DNA of 64,000 nt from RGIG1995 sp045652425 (GCA_045652425.1 JAZRUG010000019.1:6134-70133); one strand, 5' to 3'; positions 8,560 through 17,018 are shown, numbered from the stretch's first letter. A program made the numbers and translations. Notes: generated by a model not told the origin, from the sequence alone.

Positions 8560-8883
8560 AGCAGGCACTTTGTCAAACCTCCATCTGACGAGGGAGGTGG
8601 CTCGGCAAAATATAATATACAATAGAATAGCAAATATTATTTGCCGAGACGGAGGGAGAGAAAAGCATTAAGTTTTGCATTTAAAACCAAGTGACACATA
8701 CATTATATAGTATTGTTTTTTCTTTACATAGATATAAAGATACCAAAATTTAAAGTTTTTCTCTCCTTCCGTCTTGCTAAAAAAAGTGGCTTTTCTTAAA
8801 TATAATTTTAAAGATGAAAAGCCACTTTTTTCGTAACGCAATCCACCTCCCTCCTCAGATGGAGGCAAGACAATGTGTCTGCT
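8560..8883. repeat. Structured MITE-like element F, copy 1
   Basis: About 324 bp with imperfect terminal inverted repeats (AGCAGGCACTTTGTC at the left, GACAATGTGTCTGCT at the right). Paired blocks nest inside: ACCTCCATCTGACGAGGGAGG with CCTCCCTCCTCAGATGGAGG, CTCGGCAAA with TTTGCCGAG, GACGGAGGGAGAG with CTCTCCTTCCGTC, and a 17-bp hairpin around AAAAGTGGCTTTTC. It fills most of the gap between the Asn-rich gene and rpsA. The second copy is at 32805-33095. No credible protein is encoded. Confidence 0.75.
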
Positions 8884-8925
8884 AAATTAATGCAACTACA
8901 TAGAGTTACTCTCTACACAAAAAAC

Positions 8926-8962
8926 AAAAAAGACAGACTCAATGTGAAGTCTGTCTTTTTTC
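8926..8962 (-). terminator. Terminator of the purD-to-ispH/rpsA run
   Basis: AAAAAAGACAGACT/AGTCTGTCTTTTTT stem, 10 bases beyond the rpsA stop. Confidence 0.9.
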
Positions 8963-8972
8963 GTTTTACATA

Positions 8973-11054
8973 TTATTCAGCGTCTTCTGCCTTTGCTTCT
9001 TCTGCTTTTTCTTCGTCAGAAACGTAATCTTCGGGCATTGCTTCTTCTGCTGCCTTAGCTTCTTCAATAAGCGCTCTGATTGAAAGGCTGATCTTATGGT
9101 TTTCCATATCTACGTCTGTAATTCTTGCTTCAACTTCCTGTCCAACTGTAAGCACGTCTGCAGGCTTGTTTATCTTCTTGTCAGCAATCTGTGAAATATG
9201 GATAAGTCCGTCAACGCCGGGAAGTACTTCTGCAAATGCGCCGAAAGGCATCATATTTACAATCTTAACTGTTGCTGTATCGCCTACTGCATACTTCTCA
9301 ACAAATGCGTTCCAAGGATTGTTCTCTTCTGTCTTGTATCCGAGAGAAATTCTCTTTGCTTCTGCATCAAAATCCTTTACAAATACGTTCAACGTTTCAC
9401 CAACGGATACGATTTCGGAAGGATGCTTGAAGTGTGTCCATGCAAGTTCTGTGCTGTGAATCATACCGTCAACACCGCCGAGGTCTACAAATACGCCGTA
9501 GTTTGTTATTGACTTAACTACGCCTTCGTATTTCTTATCCTTTTCAATAGCTGCCCAGAATGCATCTTCACGAGCCTTCTTTTCTTCTCTTGCAACTACA
9601 CGGATAGATGCTACTGCTCTTCTTCTCTGTTCGTTGATGTCTATAATCTTAACTTTCTGCTCTGTTCCCTTGAGTACTGCAAGGTCTGCATCCTTTGCAA
9701 GTCCTGTCTGTGATGCGGGTACGAAGAGTTTCTGTCCTTCTACAAGTACAAGTACGCCGCCTCTGATAACGTCTGTTACCTTACCTTCGAGAATCTTGCC
9801 TTCGTTGAAGCTTTCAACAACGTTCTTCCAGTTTGTAATTGCGTCTACTCTCTTCTTGGAAAGTGATGCAACACCGTCGATATCGCTTACTCTCGTTACC
9901 ATAACTTCAATCTCGTCGCCAACCTTGAATTCTTCTTCAAGTTTAACTGCGGGATTTTCAGATACTTCGCTGTAAGGAACAATACCTGTTACCTTAGCAC
10001 CGAGGTCTACCTGTACCTCGTTAGAATTTACAGCAAGTACGATACCCTTAACTATCTCACCTGTATGTAATGTTTTGAAAGATTCCTCAAGCATTGCAGC
10101 AAAGCTGTTTTCATCGTTGTTTTCAAAGGCCTCCTGAGTCAAGTCCTTTTCGATGTTCTGTGTGTTTTCGCTCATTTTGATTTTTACCTCCTGTATGATA
10201 CTGCCCGGTGTCGATGCGCCGGCAGATATACCAACTTTTTTTATTTCCCCAATATTCTCCGTACAAAGTTCGGTTGCGTCTTCTATCAATACCGTGTTCG
10301 GCTGATATCTTTTCGCCGTCTCGTACAGCTTATTGGTATTGGAGCTGTTTCTGCCCCCTATTATCACCATATAATCAACTCTTTGAGCCAAATTTGCAGT
10401 TTCAATTTGTCGATTTTCGGTAACACTACATATTGTATCAAAAATAAATGGATTTGTATATACTTTTTCGAGAATTTTTTGAGATTTTTTCCATTCTGTC
10501 AGTTTTTGCGTCGTCTGGGACACCATTATCACTTTTTTTTGTGCATTTTTATGAATTTCAAGCAATTTTTCAAGCTCTTCTGCGCTCGTAAACAGCTCAA
10601 CTTCTCCTTCAGCAAAGCTCACTATCCCTTTTGATTCGGGATGGCTCAAGTTACCAAACACAAAAAGCAATGAATCTTTATCCGCGTTGTCCTTTACTAT
10701 CTTGTGTATCTTCTTTACGTACGGACAGGCGCAGTCGAGCATCTTGAAGCTACTCTTTTCAGCCGAATATCGTTCAAGTCTGTCGTATATCTGCTTCGTA
10801 ACCCCATGCGCTCTTACAACTACCGTACAAGGATTTTCTTCGTTACACTCTTCGAAAACTCTCTCAAGGTCCTCTTCTTCTATAACGAGTACTCCGCGTT
10901 TCTCAAGATCGTTCAATATCGTAGGATTGTGTATCAAAGCCCCAAGTGTATATATCTTGCCGCATCTTTGCTTTTCAAGCAGCTCGTATACGGAATTTAC
11001 CGCCCTGTCTACTCCAAAGCAAAATCCCGCATTCTTTGCTATTTCTATCTCCAT
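8973..11054 (-). CDS. ispH-rpsA: Bifunctional HMBPP reductase (IspH) / ribosomal protein S1 fusion
   Basis: A 693-residue two-part protein. Residues 1-290 are IspH, the [4Fe-4S] enzyme that makes IPP and DMAPP in the last step of the MEP pathway. The cluster cysteines are Cys12 (GFCFGV), Cys110 (ACPYV) and Cys209 (TICSVTENRQ). Residues about 330-665 hold four S1 RNA-binding repeats (for example GVVKSITNYGVFVDLGGVDG), followed by an acidic Ala/Glu tail. Such fusions are known in Clostridia. An internal ATG at 10175 (Met294), with a strong AGGAGGT at 10192-10186, could also yield S1 alone. It lies 17 bases after plsC. Confidence 0.95.
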   Translation of the reverse strand: MEIEIAKNAGFCFGVDRAVNSVYELLEKQRCGKIYTLGALIHNPTILNDLEKRGVLVIEEEDLERVFEECNEENPCTVVVRAHGVTKQIYDRLERYSAEKSSFKMLDCACPYVKKIHKIVKDNADKDSLLFVFGNLSHPESKGIVSFAEGEVELFTSAEELEKLLEIHKNAQKKVIMVSQTTQKLTEWKKSQKILEKVYTNPFIFDTICSVTENRQIETANLAQRVDYMVIIGGRNSSNTNKLYETAKRYQPNTVLIEDATELCTENIGEIKKVGISAGASTPGSIIQEVKIKMSENTQNIEKDLTQEAFENNDENSFAAMLEESFKTLHTGEIVKGIVLAVNSNEVQVDLGAKVTGIVPYSEVSENPAVKLEEEFKVGDEIEVMVTRVSDIDGVASLSKKRVDAITNWKNVVESFNEGKILEGKVTDVIRGGVLVLVEGQKLFVPASQTGLAKDADLAVLKGTEQKVKIIDINEQRRRAVASIRVVAREEKKAREDAFWAAIEKDKKYEGVVKSITNYGVFVDLGGVDGMIHSTELAWTHFKHPSEIVSVGETLNVFVKDFDAEAKRISLGYKTEENNPWNAFVEKYAVGDTATVKIVNMMPFGAFAEVLPGVDGLIHISQIADKKINKPADVLTVGQEVEARITDVDMENHKISLSIRALIEEAKAAEEAMPEDYVSDEEKAEEAKAEDAE
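10175..10192 (-). promoter_or_regulatory. Internal ribosome binding site for stand-alone S1
   Basis: AGGAGGT (10192-10186) is spaced 10 bases from an in-frame ATG (10175-10173) exactly at the IspH/S1 junction. It is as strong as the ribosome sites at true gene starts in this window. Confidence 0.6.
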
Positions 11055-11071
11055 TATATATAACCCTCTGC

Positions 11072-11665
11072 CTATATAAGTTCAAGCACCTTGTCAAATA
11101 TAATTTCCGCCGCCTTCGTATATTCAGCTTGGTTCCCCTTTTCAAAACCTAAAGTTTCATAAGGAATAACCTCGCCAAAAGTTATACTCACCTTGCGAAA
11201 CGGCATTATCCGATACCCCTTCGTCTTTATCGATACGGGCAAAACGTCGGCTTTCGAACGGTATGCTATCATACCTGCCCCCGACTTTATCTCCGTACCT
11301 TTCGGTTCTTCGCCTATATGGCGCGTACCCTGCGGAAACATACCAACGGCATCACCGTTTTTTAAATACCCTATCGCCGTCTTCAGCGCCGTCGGATCGG
11401 CAGTACCTCTGTGTACAGGAAATACACCGAGCGCCTTTATCAATATATTCAAAAGCGGTATCTTAAAAAGCGACGCCTTCGCCATAAATCTTATCTGTCT
11501 GTCGGATACCGCCCCTATTATTATCGGATCCCAATTGGATATGTGGTTCGGGCATACGAGCAATGCTCCTTCTTTTGGTATGTTTTCTTCGCCCTTTACC
11601 TCTACTTTAAAAAGCCATATAAAAAAGCCCTTCAGCAGTCCTTTGAGAATTGTGTACGTCTTCAT
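11072..11665 (-). CDS. plsC: 1-acyl-sn-glycerol-3-phosphate acyltransferase
   Basis: PlsC transfers the second acyl chain to make phosphatidic acid at the membrane. The 197-residue protein has the catalytic H(X4)D box (NHISNWDP, about 40), the substrate block FPQGTR (about 115) and a short N-terminal hydrophobic segment. It sits between cmk (23-base gap) and ispH-rpsA, an order commonly seen in Clostridia. Confidence 0.93.
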   Translation of the reverse strand: MKTYTILKGLLKGFFIWLFKVEVKGEENIPKEGALLVCPNHISNWDPIIIGAVSDRQIRFMAKASLFKIPLLNILIKALGVFPVHRGTADPTALKTAIGYLKNGDAVGMFPQGTRHIGEEPKGTEIKSGAGMIAYRSKADVLPVSIKTKGYRIMPFRKVSITFGEVIPYETLGFEKGNQAEYTKAAEIIFDKVLELI

Positions 11666-11688
11666 ATTTCTCTTATTCTCTCAAAATA

Positions 11689-12354
11689 TTATTTTATCTT
11701 CTCTGTAATTATGCCTAATATAGCATCTATAGTTTCATCAATATTAAGATAAGAGCTGTCAAGCATAACCGCATCTTCCGCAGGCAAACAAGGGGCTACG
11801 GCTCTCGTTCTGTCGTTTTCGTCCCTCTTCTGCATATCTGACAAAACTTCTTCGTAAGTCGTTTCTATCCCCTTTTCTTGAAGTTCAAGGTATCTTCTCT
11901 TCGCTCTTACTTCGTCGTTAGCAAATAAGAAAATCTTAACTTCAGCATCGGGAAAAATTACCGTTCCTATATCTCTTCCGTCCATTATAACGTTGTTCGT
12001 CTTTGCGGTATTTCTCTGTATGTCAAGCAAAAATTCTCTTACCTTCGGTATGGCAGATACCTTCGATGCATACATAGATATTTCGGGAAGTCTTATATCT
12101 CCGTTAACGTTCTCTCCGTTGAGAAAAACAACCTGTCCGTCATCAGTCTGGGTAAGCTTTATGTCGATTTTTTCTAAATTCGCAATAACTGCATCTGCAT
12201 CGGTTATATCAATATTATTTCTGAACATATATAAACCAATAGCGCGGTACAGTGCGCCCGTATCAACGTAAAGTATGTTAAGTTTTTGAGCAACGGCTCT
12301 TGCCATTACGCTTTTTCCCGAGCCTGACGGCCCGTCTAATGCTATTTTATACAT
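11689..12354 (-). CDS. cmk: Cytidylate kinase
   Basis: Phosphorylates CMP and dCMP. The 221-residue protein has the P-loop GPSGSGKS (about 8-15), YVDTGALYRA for the nucleotide site, MDGRDIGTVIFPDA for the CMP-binding region and the lid RAKRRYLELQ. It is second to last upstream of plsC and ispH-rpsA in the minus-strand run. Confidence 0.96.
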   Translation of the reverse strand: MYKIALDGPSGSGKSVMARAVAQKLNILYVDTGALYRAIGLYMFRNNIDITDADAVIANLEKIDIKLTQTDDGQVVFLNGENVNGDIRLPEISMYASKVSAIPKVREFLLDIQRNTAKTNNVIMDGRDIGTVIFPDAEVKIFLFANDEVRAKRRYLELQEKGIETTYEEVLSDMQKRDENDRTRAVAPCLPAEDAVMLDSSYLNIDETIDAILGIITEKIK

Positions 12355-12430
12355 TTTTCTTTTCCTTTTCTCCCTATGTTTTTCTTTTTTGGGGTAAAAT
12401 ACGGTAGGGGTACAAATAATATTATAAGAT

Positions 12431-12571
12431 TGTAGGGACCGGCGTCCTCGACGGTCCGTTAAATATTAGTATTATCTACAATACCATCTTGGGCAAACAA
12501 AAGTTTAAACACAATATAATCTGTAAAAATTGTTCTTTTTTTGCGGCCCGTCGGGGACGCCGGTCCCTACA
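12431..12571. repeat. 141-bp inverted-repeat element (R3 MITE-like)
   Basis: About 28-base arms TGTAGGGACCGGCGTCCTCG (left) and its near-complement (right, CGGGGACGCCGGTCCCTACA) flank about 83 bases of AT-rich spacer. It fills most of the 243-base gap between the flavoprotein gene and cmk. The arms match the single R3 palindromes elsewhere in the window. Confidence 0.75.
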
Positions 12572-12597
12572 GCTCTTGGTTTTATTTCTGCAAACAA

Positions 12598-13839
12598 TTA
12601 CTCCGCCATACTCATTCCTGCAAGGTTAGCTGTCGAAAACGCTATCTGCAGATTAAATCCGCCCGTATATGCGTCAACGTCGATAACCTCACCCGCAAAA
12701 TAGAGTCCTTTTATTTTCTTTGCTTCCATAGTCTTCGGATCTATCTCTTTTACGTCAATACCGCCCGAGGTTATAATCGCCTCATCTATCGGACGGAATG
12801 ATTTTACCGTAAATTCAAGACATTTCAACGTTTTGAGTATGTTCTGTCTTTCGGCTTTAGTTATAACGTTAACCTTTCTGTTTGCAGGTACACCGCACAA
12901 CTGTACAAATATCGGTATCAGCTTCTGCGGAAGAAGCGCCGACAGTGAGTTAACAAAATCCCTATTCTTGTTCTTCTCAAAATCGGATAACAGTCTGTTA
13001 TCAAGAGTCTTTTCATCAAGGGCGGGTTTTAAGTCTATTCTGACTTTGTACCTATTCTCTTCCATTGGCTTTAAGTGTGCCGATGCACTTAATATAGTCG
13101 GCCCCGACACGCCGAAATGCGTAAACAGCATTTCTCCAAAATCCGAATATATCTCTTTGTCTTTTTTACTATCGAAAACGCTTACCCTTACGTTCTTGAG
13201 CGACAAGCCCATAAGTGATTTTACCCACTTTTCTTTCGTTTCAAGGGGAACAAGCGAAGGCTTCGGCTGAACTATGTTCAATCCCATTCTTTCGGCAAAC
13301 TTAAATCCGTCGCCGTCAGAGCCTGTTTTGGGATATGATACACCGCCCGTGCATATAGCAACCTTGTCGTAATTTACGGTTCTGCCGTGTACCACAACTC
13401 CCTTTACGATGCCCTCTTCAACTATAACGTCTTCAACCTTTTCATGTATTATCTTTACACCGTTGTTCTTACAATAGTCGCGCATCGCGTCAACTATATC
13501 AAAAGATTTGTCCGACTGCGGAAAAACTCTGTTTCCCCTTTCGGTCTTGAGCGATACCCCCATTCCCTCGAAAAAGTTCATCGTATCTTCCGAGGTGAAC
13601 AGCGAATACGCGCCGTATAAAAACCTTGGGTTCGTGGGTACGTTTTCAATAAAAGTGTTTCTGTCGCAGTTGTTCGTAACGTTACATCTGCCTTTGCCCG
13701 TTATCGCTAATTTTCGACCAACCGCGTTCATCTTTTCATAAAGGGTTACGTCGCAACCTAACTCGGCTGCCTTACTCGCGCACATCATACCCGCAGGTCC
13801 GCCGCCTATAACGCATACCCTTACTGCATTTTTACTCAT
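12598..13839 (-). CDS. NAD(P)/FAD-dependent oxidoreductase, HI0933/YhiN family
   Basis: A 413-residue flavoprotein with the dinucleotide-binding GGGPAGMMCA at the N-terminus, the family block GRKLAITGKGRCNVTN (about 45-60), a second CTGGVSYPKTGSDGDG, and the C-terminal FAD motif GEVIDVDAYTGGFNLQIAFSTG-like end. The reaction is not established for the family. Its start overlaps the purD stop by four bases (ATGA, 13836-13839), so the two are translationally coupled. Confidence 0.92.
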   Translation of the reverse strand: MSKNAVRVCVIGGGPAGMMCASKAAELGCDVTLYEKMNAVGRKLAITGKGRCNVTNNCDRNTFIENVPTNPRFLYGAYSLFTSEDTMNFFEGMGVSLKTERGNRVFPQSDKSFDIVDAMRDYCKNNGVKIIHEKVEDVIVEEGIVKGVVVHGRTVNYDKVAICTGGVSYPKTGSDGDGFKFAERMGLNIVQPKPSLVPLETKEKWVKSLMGLSLKNVRVSVFDSKKDKEIYSDFGEMLFTHFGVSGPTILSASAHLKPMEENRYKVRIDLKPALDEKTLDNRLLSDFEKNKNRDFVNSLSALLPQKLIPIFVQLCGVPANRKVNVITKAERQNILKTLKCLEFTVKSFRPIDEAIITSGGIDVKEIDPKTMEAKKIKGLYFAGEVIDVDAYTGGFNLQIAFSTANLAGMSMAE

Positions 13840-15101
13840 TTTCTGCCAATGTCGTTTCTGTAATGCATCTTGTCAAATGTGATGTTCTTCAATGCTGAAT
13901 ATGACTTGGCAATAGCATCTTCAAGTGTCTTACCCGTAGCAGTTACACCGAGTACACGTCCGCCCGCAGTATATATTTTGCCGTTTTCTGCCTTTGTTCC
14001 TGCATGATATACAAATAAATCATCTGCTTTGAATACGTCACTGTCAAGGCCTGTTATTTCCTTGCCCGATTCGTATTTTACCGGATAGCCCCCCGATGCT
14101 AATACGATACATACAGCCGCATCGTCAGTCCATTCGATATTGATTTCGTCGAGCTTTTCGTCGATTACTGCATTTATTATATCAACAAAGTCGGTCTTGA
14201 GTCTGGGCAAAACTGCCTGGGTTTCGGGATCGCCGAAACGAGCGTTATACTCAATTACGCGGGGGCCCTTGGGTGTAAGCATAAGTCCAAAGTAAATTAC
14301 GCCCTTAAACGTTCTGCCCTCACTGTTCATTGCGTCCATTGTAGGCTTAAATATGGTCTTGTAACACTCGTCAGCTACGTCGGATGTATAGTTCTTGCTG
14401 GGAGAAAATGCGCCCATACCGCCCGTATTCAAACCTTGGTCATTGTCAAGCGCTCTCTTGTGGTCCTGCGCAGATACCATAGGTACGATAGTCTTGCCGT
14501 CGGTAAATGCAAGTACAGATACTTCGGGACCTGTCAAAAATTCTTCAATTACAACTTTGCTGCCCGATTCGCCGAACACCTTGTCGCACATTATGCTCTT
14601 TACGGCGTCTTCTGCCTCGGCATAATCCTGCGCTATAATAACGCCCTTACCGAGAGCAAGTCCGTCTGCCTTGATTACTGCAGGATATTCGTTCTGCGAC
14701 TTGATATATTCAAGAGCCTTTTCTGCATTGTCAAATACTTCGTATCCTGCTGTGGGAATACCGTATTTCTTCATAAGCTCTTTTGAGAAAACTTTGCTTC
14801 CCTCGATTATTGCCGCGCACTTGTGAGGACCGAATGCGCGGATTCCCTTGGCTTCAAGGGCGTCAACGGTTCCGAGCATCAACGGATCATCGGGAGCTAC
14901 GAACACAAGGTCAATTTTATTTTCTATAGCCGCGTTAACTATACCGTCAACGTCGGTTGCCTTTACGGGTAAGCAGGTTGCAATCTCTGCTATGCCACCG
15001 TTACCGGGAGCACAGTATATTTCAGGTGCATATCTGCTTTCGGATAATTTCTTTACTATGGCGTGTTCTCTTCCGCCGCCGCCTACAACAAGTATTTTCA
15101 T
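13836..15101 (-). CDS. purD: Phosphoribosylamine-glycine ligase (GARS)
   Basis: Second step of de novo purine synthesis: ATP, glycine and phosphoribosylamine give GAR. The 421-residue length is normal. The N-terminal motif is VVGGGGREHAIVKKL. ATP-grasp blocks include VIKADGLALGKGVI, EEFLTGPEVSVLAFTDG and GVIYFGLMLTPKGPRVIEYNARFGDPETQ (parts). It is the first gene of the minus-strand run to ispH-rpsA. No other pur gene is present here, so it is separated from the rest of the pathway. Confidence 0.97.
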   Translation of the reverse strand: MKILVVGGGGREHAIVKKLSESRYAPEIYCAPGNGGIAEIATCLPVKATDVDGIVNAAIENKIDLVFVAPDDPLMLGTVDALEAKGIRAFGPHKCAAIIEGSKVFSKELMKKYGIPTAGYEVFDNAEKALEYIKSQNEYPAVIKADGLALGKGVIIAQDYAEAEDAVKSIMCDKVFGESGSKVVIEEFLTGPEVSVLAFTDGKTIVPMVSAQDHKRALDNDQGLNTGGMGAFSPSKNYTSDVADECYKTIFKPTMDAMNSEGRTFKGVIYFGLMLTPKGPRVIEYNARFGDPETQAVLPRLKTDFVDIINAVIDEKLDEINIEWTDDAAVCIVLASGGYPVKYESGKEITGLDSDVFKADDLFVYHAGTKAENGKIYTAGGRVLGVTATGKTLEDAIAKSYSALKNITFDKMHYRNDIGRK

Positions 15102-15143
15102 ACGTTTTCTCCTAATGCTTTATATATATTTATAATTAGTTCT

Positions 15144-15172
15144 ATTTTACAACAGACAACGGAAAATGTCAA
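15144..15172 (-). promoter_or_regulatory. Sigma-A promoter of purD
   Basis: Minus strand TTGACA (15172-15167), 17-base spacer, TAAAAT (15149-15144), 43 bases before the purD ATG. I see no PurR box or purine riboswitch. Confidence 0.8.
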
Positions 15173-15199
15173 TAAATTAGGGGGAATAATTTTGTGTGC

Positions 15200-15300
15200 T
15201 TCTCCGCTTTCTTTCGCAGAAAGCTTGGCACCTACTTTCTTTTAAGGAAAGAAAGTAGGCAAAGAAACCTCGAATATCTTGGTTTCTACCGCCATCCATT
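15200..15300. repeat. Dispersed repeat R1, copy upstream of purD
   Basis: CCGCTTTCTTTCGCAGAAAGCTTGGC followed by the CCTACTTTCTTTTAAGGAAAGAAAGTAGG palindrome and GCAAAGAAACCTCGAATATC, the same blocks as at 28928-29000. Confidence 0.75.
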
Positions 15301-15385
15301 ATCTGTACAATTTATATATATTTTCTTATAAAAACAATAGATAAAAAACTTGCTTCTCTTGGTCTGTACGAACAATATTTCGTTG

Positions 15386-15500
15386 GTCATTCTGAGTGGA
15401 GCGCCCCAATGGGCGCGGAACCGAAGAATCCCGTAATTGTAGCGTAGAAATAATGGGATCCTTCGACTTCGGCGTTAAAAACGCCTTCGCTCAGGATGAC
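15386..15500. repeat. MITE-like repeat R2, copy 1 (115 bp)
   Basis: Imperfect terminal inverted repeats GTCATTCTGAG and CTCAGGATGAC enclose hairpins (GCGCCCCAATGGGCGC, GGCGTTAAAAACGCC). It is identical at all but one position to 48313-48427, and the identity continues 19 bases to the right. Confidence 0.85.
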
Positions 15501-15519
15501 CGTAATATATTGTTTGCAC

Positions 15520-15664
15520 AAACCCATTATTAAAAGGTTCTTTGCCTACTTTCTTCCCGTAAAAGAGAGTAGTTTTTTTGAATTAGTACTATTGTTATAC
15601 TGAAGCACAAACCCATTATCAAAAGGTTCTTTGCCTACTTTCTTCCTTAAAGAAAGTAGGTTGA
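15520..15664. repeat. Dispersed repeat R1, two tandem units
   Basis: Two units of ACAAACCCATTAT(T/C)AAAAGGTTCTTTGCCTACTTTCTT, the second ending in the AAAGAAAGTAGG palindrome. Together with 15200-15300 and R2 this accounts for almost the whole 598-base gap between mntP and purD. Confidence 0.8.
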
Positions 15665-15673
15665 CAAACTAAA

Positions 15674-15697
15674 AAAAGAGTGCATTTGCACTCTTTT
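15674..15697 (-). terminator. Terminator of HAD-mntP
   Basis: AAAAGAGTGCA/TGCACTCTTTT stem, three bases beyond the mntP stop. Confidence 0.85.
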
Positions 15698-15699
15698 GG

Positions 15700-16266
15700 T
15701 TAAAGAATTCCAAGTCCTTCAAGCAAGAATTTCAGTCCCATTAATATGAGAATTATGCCGCCTGCCGCTTCTGCTTTTGACTTATATTTCGTACCAAACA
15801 CGTTACCGATTTTTACTCCAATAACGGAGAAAAGGAACGTTGTTACGCCAATTATTGCAACTGTCGAGAATATCTCAACATTCTGCATAGAAAATGCAAC
15901 GCCAGCCGCCATAGCGTCTATACTTGTCGCTATCGCCAACGGTAACATCGTCTTAAAATCTAATGCACAGTCGAGACACTCGTCGCACTCTTTCGAAAAT
16001 GCTTCTTTCAGCATATTTGCGCCTATAAGCACAAGCAATATAAATGCTACCCAATGGTCAAACGCTTCGATATACTGACGGAACATACTGCCGAGAAAGA
16101 ATCCTATAAGCGGCATAAGTCCCTGAAATATTCCAAAATACAAGCCTACCTTTACGGCATGATTCAACTTAAAACCCTTGCCCAACGAAAGCCCCTTGCA
16201 TATCGCTACGGCAAATGCGTCCATCGATAAGCCTATCGCTGTTCCTAAAATCGCTATAATATCCAT
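15700..16266 (-). CDS. mntP: Manganese efflux pump MntP
   Basis: A 188-residue polytopic membrane protein with six hydrophobic segments and the duplicated acidic motifs of the MntP (DUF204) family: GLSMDAFAVAICKG near residue 12-25 and ATSIDAMAAGVAFSM near 113-127. It exports Mn(II). A Cys/acid-rich loop (KECDECLDCALDF, about 93-105) could bind metal. It follows the HAD gene by three bases. I see no yybP-ykoY riboswitch in front of it, as the gene is not first in its transcript. Confidence 0.92.
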   Translation of the reverse strand: MDIIAILGTAIGLSMDAFAVAICKGLSLGKGFKLNHAVKVGLYFGIFQGLMPLIGFFLGSMFRQYIEAFDHWVAFILLVLIGANMLKEAFSKECDECLDCALDFKTMLPLAIATSIDAMAAGVAFSMQNVEIFSTVAIIGVTTFLFSVIGVKIGNVFGTKYKSKAEAAGGIILILMGLKFLLEGLGIL

Positions 16267-16269
16267 TCT

Positions 16270-16908
16270 TTACTCCTCTATTTCTCTTTTTATTTCTTTA
16301 AATGAAGTGCAGACCTTTTCGCCTGTATTTATTAACGTCTTATAATCGGTATGACCTTTTGAATATAATATGCACTTGATTCCAAGCGCATTCGCGGTAT
16401 CAAGGTCGTGCAAAGTATCGCCTATTAAAACACATTTTTCGGGCTTTATTCCCTCTTCAAGCATCATTTTCTTCGCTCTGTCTATCTTGCTTCCCGCTTC
16501 AAAATCGGTCGACGCGTCTATCTTTTCAAAACAGTCGCATACACCAAGCCTTTCTGCGTGTCGCATCAGGTCGTCAATATGCGCCGCCGACAGTATGTAT
16601 TGTTTTATGCCTTTATTCTTGTATTCGTTGATAAGCGCTTCAGCCCCCTCTGCAAGAGTTACTTCTGCTTCGTATTTATCGTAAAACTTGGCGTAAAGCG
16701 GCTTGATTATATCCATCGTTACAACGGATAAATCGAATATTCTTTCGTAAAATTTGTATATCGGGGTGTCTACGTAGGAATAGTACGTTTCAAGGTCAAG
16801 GCGTGGTTTGCCATACAAGTCAAGTATATCGTTGACCGCATACAGCGATGCCATAACGTCGTCAAGTAACGTGCCGTTCCAGTCCCATATTATGTATTCG
16901 TATTTCAT
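16270..16908 (-). CDS. HAD-family phosphatase, phosphoglycolate-phosphatase-like
   Basis: A 212-residue HAD hydrolase with motif I DWNGTLLDD, motif II SAAHIDDL, the conserved Lys in GSKIDRAKKM and motif IV VLIGDTLHDLDTA. The alpha-helical cap suggests small phosphomonoester substrates such as phosphoglycolate or beta-phosphoglucomutase-like sugars; the true substrate is unknown. I choose the ATG at 16908 over the in-frame GTG at 16914. The ribosome site AGGTGA is the final Arg codon and stop of an upstream pepT remnant. Confidence 0.8.
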   Translation of the reverse strand: MKYEYIIWDWNGTLLDDVMASLYAVNDILDLYGKPRLDLETYYSYVDTPIYKFYERIFDLSVVTMDIIKPLYAKFYDKYEAEVTLAEGAEALINEYKNKGIKQYILSAAHIDDLMRHAERLGVCDCFEKIDASTDFEAGSKIDRAKKMMLEEGIKPEKCVLIGDTLHDLDTANALGIKCILYSKGHTDYKTLINTGEKVCTSFKEIKREIEE

Positions 16909-16910
16909 TT

Positions 16911-16995
16911 TCACCTATATGACTTAATAATGTTTATTATCGTTTCTACGCTTTTGTCCATTTCCTCGACAACTGCATATTCAAATCTGTTGTGT
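16911..16995 (-). pseudogene. 3' stump of a second peptidase T gene
   Basis: On the minus strand this reads RFEYAVVEEMDKSVETIINI and then IKSYR plus a TGA stop. The intact pepT ends RFEYAVVEEMDKCVETIIRI, IESYR. Nothing upstream of about 16995 remains. It is therefore the last 25 or so codons of a duplicated, otherwise deleted pepT. A palindrome (16990-17018, TTGTGTTGTTTTTT with its complement) sits at the junction. Confidence 0.85.
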
Positions 16996-17018
16996 TGTTT
17001 TTTCAAAAAAACAACACA
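16990..17018 (-). terminator. Possible terminator/palindrome behind pepT
   Basis: TGTGTTGTTTTTT and AAAAAAACAACACA form a perfect 13-base stem with a two- to three-base loop just after the pepT stop. Followed on the minus strand by the remnant rather than a T run, so termination is uncertain. Confidence 0.45.

Noticed and set aside
8668..8868. 66-residue ORF in element F
   Set aside because: Lies in structured repeat DNA and is not kept in copy 2.
15700..16914. yybP-ykoY manganese riboswitch for mntP
   Set aside because: mntP follows the HAD gene by three bases and no such fold is visible upstream of either gene.
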